Shown here: positions 11,908-23,430 of the stretch, one piece after another | How the letters are laid out: every line of letters starts with the position of its first letter | Numbering within the stretch: position 1 is the first letter of the stretch | Assembly (NCBI RefSeq): GCF_000275845.1 | Contig: NW_006766936.1 | Coordinates: forward strand, 102,364-166,363 | Length of the DNA stretch: 64,000 nt | Reading direction: 5' to 3' | Source: Dichomitus squalens LYAD-421 SS1 | Lineage: Eukaryota; Basidiomycota; Agaricomycetes; Polyporales; Polyporaceae | Program-made: the position numbers and the translations under genes | The notes under the pieces: generated by a model | Databases searched by the model: none | The model's input: only the letters and a program-made list of their open reading frames with translations | Told to the model about the DNA's origin: nothing

Positions 11908-13403
11908 TGCAGAGCGATATGGTGCTCGGACGAGCTCCGCATGGACGCGGATGAGCTTAGGGTTTATGAAGGTATTGTCATGTTCCGAGGCCGTGAATGA
12001 TTTGGTTCAATGTCAGCGGACAAAAAATACTGCAATTCTCTGAGTCAGAGTCTCGGAGCCTCAACCTCGGAATCGAATCTACTCCATGTCAGTCGACTCC
12101 AGTGGCCATCCAGAGAAGATCCCTGACCATCATTGATGCTTCAGCGAGTGTGTGAAATCCGCGCCCAGTGCCTCAAGCCGCGTGGTCTCACGTATCTATG
12201 CAAGCATCCAGAAGGGTCAGTTACAGCGGCACCCTTGGTGCGCCCACGACTGAAGAAGTCAATATATGGTACCATCTGAAGTTGAGTATGTTCGTAGAAG
12301 TCGAAGATAAGCAGCGGTGTCTCGGGTCTCGGGCGTCCGACAGGGATAACTATATATGGCACACTGATTATGAGGCTATGCCATGCATACTCTCATGCGC
12401 GCGGCTGTCGTCTGTTCCTTGCAGTATTGCGGGAAGCGCTAGTACTCTGTTTTGGACGCAGGGCGTTATGACGGCTCTGCATGACTGCCTGTGTGAGCTG
12501 TCAGCCAGCTTCATCCGGCGCTGCTCCGCGTCATTGCATAGATAGAACGCACGGCTGTCAACGAGAAACTCCGCAGCCGGCGCTGCAACCTCATGTAAAC
12601 CAACAGTACAAGGGGCATCTCCGGTTCGTGGAGGGCATCCGGAATATCATGGAGACCAACTACTTCGGTAAGATTGTACATGGCAGCGAAGTGTAGGCAC
12701 GGGTATCTGATCGGCACCATGCCACCGAAGGGTAAGGCGATGTGCGAGGATCTCAGCTGAAACACTTTGAACTGGGCCCGGGGCTCCCGGGCCATGAGCT
12801 TAAACAAAGCCTGTCAAGCAGGGCCCGGAGCTGTTGAGGGGCTCAGACAAAAGCCCTCACTTTGGAAATGTGCACGGCCGGTTATTCACCGCAAGTCGTG
12901 ACCTGGACCTTGTTCAGTTCAGTCTATCTCAGCTGAAGTATACCACCTCGGTCTAAGCCCCGATTCCGTCTTGACAGGCTGTATACCCTCCGTGTAAGGG
13001 AACGACTACCCACTGTGTCGTACCTGAGACTGCACCCGCAGAAAGCCTCGTCGACCCCAGTCCAGGTCCATGACATCCAAGGTGACGTCGATCACAGGAG
13101 AAGTCAGTATGAGCGGGATTACGGCAATCGGACACGGACGGAAAAGAAGATGTCATTCTTAGCGTTTAGGGAGTGGAAGAATAATTCCTCCAACCGGTAT
13201 GAATCACTCACGCTGATTACCAGGAAGTACACGCACCATGTGTGACTACATCTTCACGCATCGACTGTTTGATTGCTATCACGAGAACAAGCATGCACCA
13301 ACGGGCATGGCAATACATGATTCAGCCGATAGATTATTTAAAGCCTGCTTCAATATGTGCGAGGGCGCAGCTACCTGATGGGCAAAGCGGTATTGTTGCG
13401 GGC
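11908..13403. other. Intergenic stretch, no supported gene
   Basis: About 1.5 kb between the 5' end of the second P450 and the 3' end of the DUF6534 gene. It should hold the P450 promoter. Short overlapping frames at 12168-12545 (+) and 12511-12807 (-) show no family resemblance and no consistent splice partners. Confidence 0.45.
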
Positions 13404-15691
13404 TTACACCAGATAGGAGTCCTTAGATAGATTATGCATATCTCTCTCGGCTGTATCTGAGAGCCGGGGCCGAGAATCCACCCCAAACTGCAGAGCGGCG
13501 ACGGAACCCGTAGTCACAACATCTTTGGAGCTCGTCGTGGTTGTTCCTCTAGCGAACGCCATCTGCAGACGTTCAAAAACCTCGTCAGACAGTGTCGACT
13601 TGGGAGCATATCCCGATGTGCTCACCGATCCGAGTTCCAGTCCACTGACCATAGTCCCAGTGCTCGGGCCGCTTCGGACTGGTGGGAAACGGTACGGGCT
13701 CAGGTCAGAGCTACTCATATCTCCATGTTTTTGGATGAAGCGTCTTGAAATGAGGCTGTTTTCGGCTATGTGAGCGCGCAAAGCAATTGTGATCAATGAG
13801 ACTCACGCAGTGACTAGCGAGTTGCTGTAGACTGTGTAGTTCGGTGAGTAAGTATTCAGATGGTTGAAGAGGAAGGAAAATCATACCTTGCTGGCCCACG
13901 ATAAGGAACACTGTGAAAACGACATTGTGTGGCATGACTGTGGACTAATAGTCCGACAGTTTCAGCGACCCTTGTTTGGTCGCATAGAACACGAACGACG
14001 GGGACGTACCAGAATGACAGAGCCTATGTTGAAGATGCTGTAAGAGGTTTCTGTAAACTTAGATCTGAGGACGGTAGAAGGGTGGAACGGTACCAAATCA
14101 AAAGCCCTACATCATACTCAGAATAACGATCGTCACAGACATTCGAATTGCGTACCACTGCTGATAGTATACAATATTAACAGGTTTATCATTGAGCTGG
14201 TCCTGAAAATAAATATCATTAGGCAAAAGCACAACACATGGATACAAGAACAGCTGAAGTACCGTTGTATGCCAGTCCTACTGGTGTGGAGAGCGTATAT
14301 GAGAACGCCAGTCAACTGGATGTCCGCCGCTAGTAGGAGCGAAGACGCAGTGATAGCACCGCCGCCCCACTGTTAGAGCATCAGTGTACGGGTGAGATCA
14401 ACAACAAGCTCGGCATGCATACTTGACCGGCGGCCACGTCTTGAGTCAGATTTTTGATGGCAAAGCTATGAAGTGTCAGCTGTTTCGAAATGCGCTAATG
14501 ATGGCAAATTCACTGACGCTTCAGCGGTAAGAGCTGATGGCGATCAGCATATAATAGCCATAGGTGTGGCGTAGACAGAATTTGAGGCTCACCGAAATAT
14601 GAACCTGAAATCCGGTGCAATGAGCGACAGACATTGTGATGGCAAACCCGTACGCACCGACGCCACCGAGAATCAAAAGGGTCTAGAAATAGACAGGGTC
14701 ATCACTCTGGGTGCATTCAGAAGATGGACTAGCTCACTGGAAGAATGGCAAACTTTCTGTACTGTTCTCCGACTGCACAACCGTCAATATGTCACGCTGC
14801 AAGTTGCTCAATGTGTGCCCACCCATGTACACTCTCCGTACAAAGAACCTGAGTGAGAAACGGCGGAGTATGAATTAGACTGCTGCTCGAAACCTGCGCA
14901 CGCAGAAGGACGTACATTTCAACGAGCAAAATGTTGACAGGCTTCCAACCCACCCTCTCAGTCAGGAACTAGCGAAAGGTGAACCGCCAAGTTGAGTGGG
15001 GACTCACACCGATGACGGTTGTAGCCTGAGGGACGGGATGTCACCATCGAGATCTGAAGTTATCCTATAGGTAGTAGTGTAAACATACCGTCGCAGAGCT
15101 ATGCAAAATATTAGTCAAGCATGGTACGAGAAAGGAGACCCACGCACACAACAACGCCCGACAAGAGTATCCCGGGGTTGAAGTAGTTTGATACCATGTA
15201 GAAGTAGCTGGTGCGGTCCCATCAGCTCTTAAACAGGTGAAAGAGTTGATGATCCATACCAGGTATGTATAGCCAAGGCAACAGAGACGGTCTGCAAGGC
15301 ACTAACCAAAACCTCAATGAGCGTGCCCAACGTCGCGTCTCCTCTTCTGCTTTACTACTCACACCGTTATGCCAACCTGCAACCAATGTTAGTTACATTA
15401 TTCGACAAGGGTCCGAGTTGCTGCGATCCTCACCCAAATCTTGAGGTATGGCGGGTCCTTCGGATATAGCCGAAAGTAGCGGAACGTCTGCAATAGCAGG
15501 ATCCCTTCCAACCTAGGTACTCGTAGAAGGATGAGTTCCGAGGGACTTGGTAGCCGCTGAGAGTATGCTCACAAGGTACTAATGAACGAACCGACAAGCC
15601 ATGAGCCAAGCCCGCTGTAGAACGCAGATGGAATCAAAGACGAGATGCCGGCAAGTGTTTCGCGCGTGGAGTGGAGGTCATTTTCGAACAT
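13404..15691 (-). CDS. DUF6534-type 7-TM protein
   Basis: A multi-spanning membrane protein of the mushroom family often annotated DUF6534. The start reads MFENDLHSTRETLAGISSLI, followed by SGLGSWLVGSFISTL; an intron then joins to LEGILLLQTFRYFRLYPKD, the family's usual TM1-loop pattern. Another helix reads VLVSALQTVSVALAIHTW, and SYFYMVSNYFNPGILL fits the next loop and helix. Further small exons follow. The last exon (from about 13796 to 13404) is a hydrophilic, Ser/Thr-rich cytoplasmic tail, as expected. These proteins have no established function; a receptor-like role is often guessed. Exon borders in the middle are not fully resolved, so I cannot exclude a defect there. Confidence 0.7.
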
Positions 15692-16843
15692 GGCTGCGGT
15701 GGGTCTGATTAGTCGACAATGGGAATGTGAAGTAGTAGTATATGTGTTGCTGAGGCGGTGCCAGTACAAACTTGAATCGCCGGCGCCTGCACGACTCGTC
15801 CGTTTGGCTTCCAGCATGGGGCCCGTCGGCTCTCCATCTCTGATGGGGCGCCCATTTGGACAGGCTCAGTTACCTTCAAGACCATGTAAGGAATGCGATG
15901 TGCCGCGGTCATTTGGGCTAGAGCAGCGCAGGCCCCGAGACGCTGTCGCGCTCGGAGGAAATTAGAGCGGTTCTGTGTTGTCGTCTGCCACTGTATCTCC
16001 GCATTTGGCTGAAATATATTCCATCAGCCAATTGCGGCCTATGACGCTACCGGCGCATTGTACAGTTGGGATTGGTACTTCCGGTATGCTGCACTTGATG
16101 TGACTACCAGACTGTGGTGATTCGAAATCGCATGGCGAGAGCGGAGGAAAAGACCAAGATTTCAATGCCGCGTGGCAGAGCCGCGCGTGCTACGTGATTG
16201 CCAAGCGCTCAGGCGAATGTGGAAGGGGTGCGCGAAGCGCGCATCCTTGAGCTCGACGACATCTCTCCTCCTCCCACCGTCCACGTCCGGCCTCACGCCC
16301 CGCAAACGCAACCCACTTACCGCTCACAATGCTTCCCAGTGTCCGGAAGCGTTGGAAATCGTGCGACGAACTGTCCACGCCCTCGATTCGGAGCTGTTTC
16401 GTCCGTGAGGAGAACGCCTCGTGCCTGGGCGTGGTTCCGCGGGCGCTCCATTTCCCCGTGCGGCGTATCAGGGTTTCGTTCCTTACCAGTCCTGGGAGAT
16501 CTTCCCTCAACAGTGGATGAGACAGCCAAAAGGAAGCGGTACTGTAAACGTCCGGCTCGGGCAGGGTCCAACCGCACCACGGGACGGCCTGTTCTTAAAA
16601 AAAACTGTTCGACGCCCTACATCCATCACAGTTCATGATCACCTTCCACTGCGGTACTCCCAGTGATCCTTCAGTTCCCCGATATTCACACGTCCGCTCG
16701 AATCCAGCTTCCTAGGAGGCTGCTGATGCTTGAGCTTCGTGTTCGGCCGTGAGGACCCCTGATACCTGGATCAGCTTCCATACTCCATACTTGAATATGC
16801 TTCCCTCGACGGCAGACCTTGCAGGAGCTCCCTCCACCAGACA
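15692..16843. other. Divergent intergenic region
   Basis: About 1.15 kb between the heads of the DUF6534 gene (-) and the MFS gene (+), so it must contain both promoters. The overlapping frames at 16190-16638 on both strands are mutual shadows with no recognisable product. Confidence 0.5.
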
Positions 16844-18953
16844 ATGAAGCCCGCAGACGACTCTCAACCCCCTGCAGTTGTCAGGAAGAAAGGCGTCGTG
16901 TTCTGGCTTATTTTCCTCTCAATTTGCGTTGCTCTTTTCCTGTCCGCTCTCGAGCTCACCGCCGTATCCACTGCTCTCCCTACCATTGCTCACGACCTCC
17001 ATGCGTCTGATTTCGTCTGGGTCGGCTCTGCATATGCTCTCTCATCTACTGCGTTCTTGCCCATGAGTGGCGGCATCGCCCAGATGTTTGGCCGTCGACC
17101 CGCTCTTCTGGGGGCGCTTGCGCTCTTTGCGCTCGGCAGCGGTATATGTGGCGGCGCGAGCAGTATGACGATGTTGATTGCTGGAAGAACTGTCCAAGGT
17201 CTTGGGGGTGGCGGAATCCAATCATTGTCGTCCATCATCGTCGCCGACTTGGTCACCCTGCAAGAGCGTGGCCTATATGCAGGCCTCTTCGGATTGTGCG
17301 TTGTTCAGCGACTTCGTGTTGTAATGAGCATGATTGACAAGTCTCATTGCTACAGGACATGGAGTATTGCTGGCGTGATTGGTCCCGTCGTGGGTGGTTC
17401 ACTTGCCAATGAGGGCCAATGGCGTTGGCTCTTCTGTAAGTCTCGCCTGCCGTCGTGTGGAGGCTCTTACTCTACTATTATCCGTTGACATCTTTGCTGC
17501 GGTTTCATGCAGACTTGAACCTTCCTATCTGCGGGGCGGCAGCCATATGTACTCAGCTATTCTTGAAGCTTCCCACACCACCAGGCACTTTTTCCGAGAA
17601 AATGAAGCGACTGGACTGGATGTATGTACTTCCATGTTCATACTTCCGACGTCTAACAATCACCATTCAGCGGAAACACGCTCATTATTGGAGGAACAAC
17701 CGCCGTGACAATTGCGCTGACCTGGGGAGGGGTCACTGCACCATGGCACTCAGCCCAGGTGCTTGTCCCGCTCATCGTCGGGCTTGTCTTACTCGTTCTC
17801 TTCATGCTATGGGAAGCTCGATGGGCGTCCCACCCTCTGGTATGATACTGGCCAACTAGCGGATCCCATTTACTAACTCATATTGCGGGTGGATGCAGGT
17901 CCCCATATCTCTCTTGTCCAATCGAACTAGTCTCTCTGGGTGGGTTCACTGTCTCCCTAGAAAGGTCCGAGTCACTCACTATCTCCGTCATCCTAATGAG
18001 TAGATATATACAGACATTCTTTATCAGCGTCGTGGCCCTCGCAGTCGTTTGTGAGGATCCATTTGACTGGTTCTGCGAGGAACGTCTTGTTGATATAATT
18101 ATCTACGTCAGACTACCTTCCCACATACTTCCAGGGATGCAAAGACGCGTCGCCAATCAAGTCTGGCGTCATGTTGCTTGGACTCGCCACTTTGGCTCCC
18201 GCCGCGCTCCTAGCTGGAGTTATCGTGAATCGTTCCCATCGCTATCGGCCTCAGATGTGGTTCGGATGGTGCTTGGTTCTTCTTGGGCTGGGTCTCCTCA
18301 CCACTTTGAAGGCGCAAGACGGCGTGAGTCGAGCGATCGGATTCAGCGTTCTGGTTGGCGTTGGTATAGGGTGAGTACAGGGATGTCCTTGTCAGCTCCC
18401 TCAGCTCGTTGACGTGTAGCAGGTCGCTGTACTCGACGGTCATCTTCCCTGTGCAAGCGCCACTCCCTGTCTCGCAGAATGCTCGCGCGCTAGCGTTCTT
18501 GCAATTCTTGCGATCCTTCGCGGGTGTGAGTCTGCACACAATAATTACATACCGTAGAACCTACTCATGTTCAAATCACGCTCATAGGTGTGGGGTGTCA
18601 CCATCGGTGCAACTGTCCTACAGAATGAACTGCAGCAGCGCGTCTCTCCATCCTTCCTGGAGAACTTCCCCCAAGGCGTAGGGATCGCATACGCCATCAT
18701 ACCCCAGATACCCTCCCTTCCGGGCCCACTGAAGAGCGACATTCACGGCGCGTTTGCTGGAAGTCTACAGGTGGTGTGGCAGGTGCTCATAGGCATCGCC
18801 GGGATTGGTTTCATATCCTCGCTGTTCATGGAGGGCTTGCCTCTCCATGCGGCTTTGGATGAGGAGTGGACCTTGGGCAACCAGGAAGCTACGGAGAAAA
18901 AGCGGGACCCGGAGGACGTTTCCCTTCCTGAGATCCGTGCAGCTAACCTGTGA
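16844..18953 (+). CDS. MFS drug:H+ antiporter-type transporter
   Basis: A plasma-membrane exporter of the major facilitator superfamily, close to the fungal 14-helix multidrug group. The start MKPADDSQPPAV leads to TM1 with ALELTAVSTALPTIAHDL. The A-motif loop reads GGIAQMFGRRP, and the antiporter motif in TM5 is GVIGPVVGGSLANEGQWRW. The next exons read YLNLPICGAAAICTQLF, LPTPPGTF and, later, an FLQFLRSFAGVWGVTIGAT helix. The hydrophilic tail ends EIRAANL. About nine 50-70 nt introns are used; examples are 17296-17354 and 17436-17512. It appears intact. In this setting it may export a product of the neighbouring prenyl/P450 genes or provide self-resistance, which is inference. Confidence 0.93.
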
Positions 18954-19930
18954 GATCGATTTAGACAGTTTTGCGACCGCGATGTTGCATGTTCTTGCTT
19001 ACTGTCGTGATCCCTGATGACCTGAGAACGTCGTTTGTGCTGAGGTTCCTGGGCACTCCGATTCGAGTCGGAGGTACTTGAATCCACGTGAGTGCGCTAA
19101 TACGACCCCTGTAATCGGTCTATGACGAGTTGACTACTCAATTTGTGAGTCTTTTCAACGTGTCTCTTGACGGGTAGTATCCGAGACTCGACCACGCACT
19201 GCACAACATGGCCGCAGAATATGTCAACCGTTCGGTAGACCGTGGAGTTATCGTTCGCCACCGTTTCCATGGAGTGTTCCTGATTCCTTTACGCACCGGA
19301 TTCCAGGAGATACGAGGGCTTAAAGCTGCTTCTTGACATGAGGTCACCGTTTCTCGGAATATATGTATGTTGATCTTGGGAACTACAGGCTTCGACTGGT
19401 CGGGAAAGACGGTCTACGTATGCACCCACTACCAACCCGGTGTACTTTGGGCCGATGCGATTCTCCTAGTTCCGGCCCGAATCAGATACGCTCGTAACGC
19501 TCATCTGAAGGATGCATCGAAAGAACTTTTCTCAGCTGCTGAGGTTGCACCACCCAGGTTCAATACATATTTTATCTCGTGTGATTTAACGTCTCCAGAG
19601 AAGACCATCACACGTCTAGCGATCCCCACCGGCGCTGAGCGAGGCGCGCGTGAACATCGCTACTGTAGTCTGTCATGGTCTTCTGCGACGCTGGTCATCA
19701 GACAAATCAGATACACGTGGTATGCCTGCTGGCTGGATGATCGAAGGCTGAGGACTAGTGGGGGGATAGATAAGGGATCAGACTTGGTGTGATTGCGATG
19801 GGCTCTTCAACCGCGACAAGGTGCGTCCTCGTTTCATGACTGTTCCATAGTCGGCTAGTTATGAACCCTCGTGAGTCGTCGGCCTACAGCACGAATTACC
19901 TGGCCAGATTTCGCCAATCATAGTCCTCCT
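18954..19930. other. Intergenic region
   Basis: About 980 bases between the MFS gene and the lactamase-fold gene. A plus-strand frame at 19367-19792 and a minus-strand frame at 19138-19347 have no family resemblance. The promoter of the downstream gene should lie here. Confidence 0.45.
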
Positions 19931-20921
19931 ATGGCATCCTCTCATCCAAACTACGCCTTACCTGCGCCGAGCGTCGACCAAGCATACGTCAAGGTATCCG
20001 CGCTCGAGGCAGGCATTATTCACCTCCCCCTTCAATTTTTTGTCAAAGGGGCATCGCCGTCCGAGGTCAGCGTGTGCCCCTCCCTGGCGTTCTATATTCG
20101 CCACATACCCTCCGGAGACAGTATGGTATTCGACCTGGGTCTGCGGCGCGATGTCGCTAGCTACCCGAAGGTAGTTCAAGATCACATCGCCAGGTTGATG
20201 CCGGTGACGGTTCCACAAAGCGTCGAGGAGTCTCTTGCCAAAGGTGGCGTGGACCCGAAGAGTGTCCAGAGAGTTGTCCTCAGCCACCTGCATTTCGACC
20301 AGTGAGTATCCTGTCACCTGCGCGCTGTGAGTACTCGTTCTCCGAAGGGTGCTTACTGGGTGCGATAACAGCATCGGAGATGCAGCCCAGTTTCCCAACG
20401 CGAGGTTCACGATCGGGGCGGGGGGCCGTGAGCTACTTCAACCTCAGGCAGCCTTCCCTCACAATCAGTCGTCGGACATACTTCAATCTACTGTACCTCT
20501 CGCTCGCACTGACTTCCTCGAAGAAAGTCAGTTCAACGTGTCCATTGGCCCATTCACTCATGCGTACGACTACTTCGGAGACGGGAGTCTCTACATCATC
20601 GACGCAGTGGGGCATCTGAAGGGACATATCAACATCCTCGCTCGTACGTCTTCCACAGGCTCGTGGATTTACCTAGGAGGAGACACGGCACACGACGTGA
20701 GACTTCTCACCGGGGAGAAGGAAGTGGCGTTCATGATGGATGCTGGCGGGAGGATGTTGTGCGCGCATGCGAACAAGGACGAGGCGGTGGAGCACATACG
20801 TCGCGTTGGGTCTCTCTTGAACGTCCCGAAGGTGCATGTCTTGCTCGCTCATGACTGGGAGTGGTACGAGGAGAATAAGGGCGGGGAAGCGTTCCTTCCC
20901 GGAACAATATCGCCCATGTAG
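19931..20921 (+). CDS. Metallo-beta-lactamase-fold hydrolase (lactonase-like)
   Basis: A 306-residue zinc hydrolase in two exons, 19931-20301 and 20372-20921, with a 70-nt intron splitting the metal-site His codon. The joined motif reads VVLSHLHFDHIGDAAQFP, the HxHxDH signature. Further ligands fit AVGHLKGHINIL and YLGGDTAHD. The layout matches fungal N-acyl-homoserine-lactonase/AttM-like annotations, whose substrates are usually lactones or esters, though the natural substrate is unknown. I see no clear signal peptide, so it is probably cytosolic. It lies just downstream of the MFS exporter in the same direction. A role in tailoring or opening a lactone product of the cluster is possible but unproven. 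Confidence 0.88.
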
Positions 20922-21395
20922 AGAACATTTGGTGTGTACGTGTCGAACAACAATATGTGATGGCTTACGCACTGTAGTGGAGCATGGTCGTAGAGATGTG
21001 GGCCTGAAATTGCATACACTCAGACATGGTGGGGACACGAAGGTGTGTTGGTTGCGCACCTGCACTTATACCCATGTACCGTAGCTGCAACAAAGTCTAG
21101 GACGTCTGAGCTCCAGCCGGGGAGGTAGAGAAAGACAGCGTCTTCCGCAGTCTCCCCATCAGCATTCAGTTCACAGTTCGCGGACCCGAGACATAGTCGC
21201 TGGCAAAGCTGTCCTAAACATGAATGCCCGGAAAGCGTTTTTCATCTCACGATGTCGAGCCGCATAAGTGGAAATGGGCAATCACACACGTCATGACTTC
21301 GTGGTCGCGTCACCAGATCATAGTATCTGTAGCATTGGAGAAGAGAAGCAAGTCAAAAAGCAAGTCAAAGTATACCACTGGCGGAGGACGCCGGA
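20922..21395. other. Tail-to-tail intergenic region
   Basis: About 470 bases between the convergent lactamase-fold and RPA49 genes. No open frame, repeat or RNA gene is apparent. It marks the change from accessory genes to housekeeping genes. Confidence 0.5.
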
Positions 21396-23074
21396 CTACC
21401 GCCTAGCTCGTTTGACTCTGCTCTTCGGGAACTCGAGAGGAATCTTCAGAACAGCGCGCTTGGTTTCCGCGGCGGCATCAGGCAGACCGCGTTCTTTGAG
21501 TTCGGTGGGACTGAGCTTCTTGATGGTACATCCTGCAGGAGGGCTGTTGGTACGTAGATAGCAAATAGGAGGTAGGAGACGCACCAAGTGCCTTGAAGAG
21601 GCCGCTGACCCTGGAACACGAGCCGTTAGACCTAGTCCAACTGCGGACGGCGAGCATGGCAACTCACTTCGCGGGTGGCATACTCAAGTCGTGCGCGATG
21701 GTCTCCGTATCGGTGGCGTAGTCGTCCACACGAAGGCACAGGGCGAACATATAAGTCAGGAGCATGGTTTCAGTTTGGGGGGTCATTTTTGGCCTGCACG
21801 AGAACGCGAAGAAAACGTGAGACTCGGCTTGACGATAAACAAGGAGTGCGGCCTACTTATTTGTACTGCGCTCTTTCTCCGTGAATCTTGAGATAAGACC
21901 GTCTAGGATGATCGAGGGAACACTCGCGAGCTTATGTTGAAGCGCGTCCTTGTCGCCTACAATCCGCGAGTTCTTGTAGAATGCTATCATGGCCGAGACA
22001 TAGTACACGGTCTTCCTATGGTGTCGCGAGAAAAAAGTGTAAGCGTCTCTGAGCGCCAGCTGTGATACTACACTCACAGCTCGCGCTTGTCCGGCTTGGG
22101 CGCCGAGTAGATGAATCGAAGCTGTAGTTTTATCCAATCTGACCGGCTCCAAGGGAGTAGGGCGTAACAATCTTGCATATCATTTGCATTCTTGAACGCG
22201 TTGACTGGTATGGCATTGAACTCTGCTTCGGGGATAATATCATGAAGAGCGTAGACGTCGTGCGGGCGCTGAGCGTCCTCGTTGTAAGGGGGAATAAGAC
22301 GATTGCTGTCTGCGGTGGCTTTCGCTTCCTCTGTGAAAGAGATGTATTGAAGTTGGAATGGAGGATGCGAGACATGTTATGGTTGATATAACACACCTGC
22401 TGTAGGAAGGGTATCAGTGTTCGCCATGATGGTGTCCTGGAGGTGACCCGCGACGTCCTTCATCGCGTCTATGTCCACCCTGTTCCGTTCGCGAGCACGG
22501 ATGGCAGCTTTTGCCTTCTTCGTACCGAAAGCCTCGCCCAAGTTGTTGCGCTGGGCCATGCGCTCCCCTGCGGACACCTCTATAGGGTTCAGGTTCTTGA
22601 GCGCCTTGACTTGCCGCGCAAGGACGTGAAGGGGAGCGGGACGTAGAACTGTGGTGTTGGTGCGCTTGTCATGAACGCCGATCATGTAACTTCGTGGAAG
22701 AGGTTAATTGAGAAAGATATCATCAGTGATTCGTTTACGCACCTGCAGCCTGTCGACTGGAGAGGACCATCCGCCGAGAAGAACTCTACTGTCTCCCCCT
22801 CACCCGCTACTAACGTAGGCTGGGTCTCGAAAGACGCGTTCTTGTCCCTATTTCTCTGAACGTAGCATTTAAAAGCGGTGGACTTCGGTGGCTGGAGCGA
22901 TGGGAAGCTTGCTGCGCGCGAATGTCAGGACAATGCCGCTCCGGAGGCAAAATTGCGTTACTGACCTAAGACGGGACCCACTTGACTCGTAGGCTGGGAG
23001 CTCAGTTGCAAGGTGACCTTCTCTGCGTCTTCTGCACCGCGTTTGCGCTTTTTGCTCACCGCTGACGAAGACAT
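21396..23074 (-). CDS. RPA49: DNA-directed RNA polymerase I subunit RPA49
   Basis: Subunit A49 of nucleolar RNA polymerase I, which with A34.5 forms a TFIIF-like module and has a winged-helix C-terminal half. The start MSSSAVSKKRKRGAEDAEK resembles a nuclear-localisation region. It is followed by the dimerisation region (STAFKCYVQRNRDKN, GEGETVEFFSADG) and the family-typical GEAFGTKKAKAAIRARERN. The second half contains ALLPWSRSDWIKLQLRFIYS and the C-terminal KIPLEFPKSRVKRARR. At least six short introns are used. The gene is head to head with SET2, with 356 bases between the start codons. It seems complete and is probably a single-copy essential gene. Confidence 0.9.
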
Positions 23075-23430
23075 GAGTAGCAGAGGATGGTATGAGTTTC
23101 GTGGAGGCAATGGTGGTCAGATCTAAGACCGACACCGGGCGCTTGACCGCTTGTGTCCTTTAGACTTGGACTACGACCCGTCCGACCCGCTGCTCGACTT
23201 GCTCGTTTCTCTGCGGGCTCTCTATTGTCTTGTGTGCTCTCTGACCATCCTAGCTTTTGCGTTGTCTTTGATCTTCCAGCCGCGCTCCGCTTTGCGATAT
23301 AACTTATTCTCATCTGGAATTTCGCAGCACTGAAGCATACTACCTTCCGGCTCGCTCGGCAACTAATTTCTCCCAGTCCCGCAGGTGTAATCAGTGCACC
23401 GACATCGTGCTCTCTATCGCAGGCCCTGAT
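23075..23430. promoter_or_regulatory. Divergent promoter region RPA49/SET2
   Basis: 356 bases separate the two start codons. A CT-rich stretch and a possible 5' UTR intron acceptor (TCTATCGCAG just upstream of the SET2 Met) are visible. I see no TATA box, as expected for housekeeping genes. Shared control of the two genes is possible but not shown. Confidence 0.5.

Noticed and set aside
12511..12807. Minus-strand 98-residue frame
   Set aside because: No family, no splice support, and the opposite strand is similarly open.
16190..16638. Overlapping open frames on both strands
   Set aside because: Mutual shadows in GC-rich sequence between two promoters; no recognisable product.
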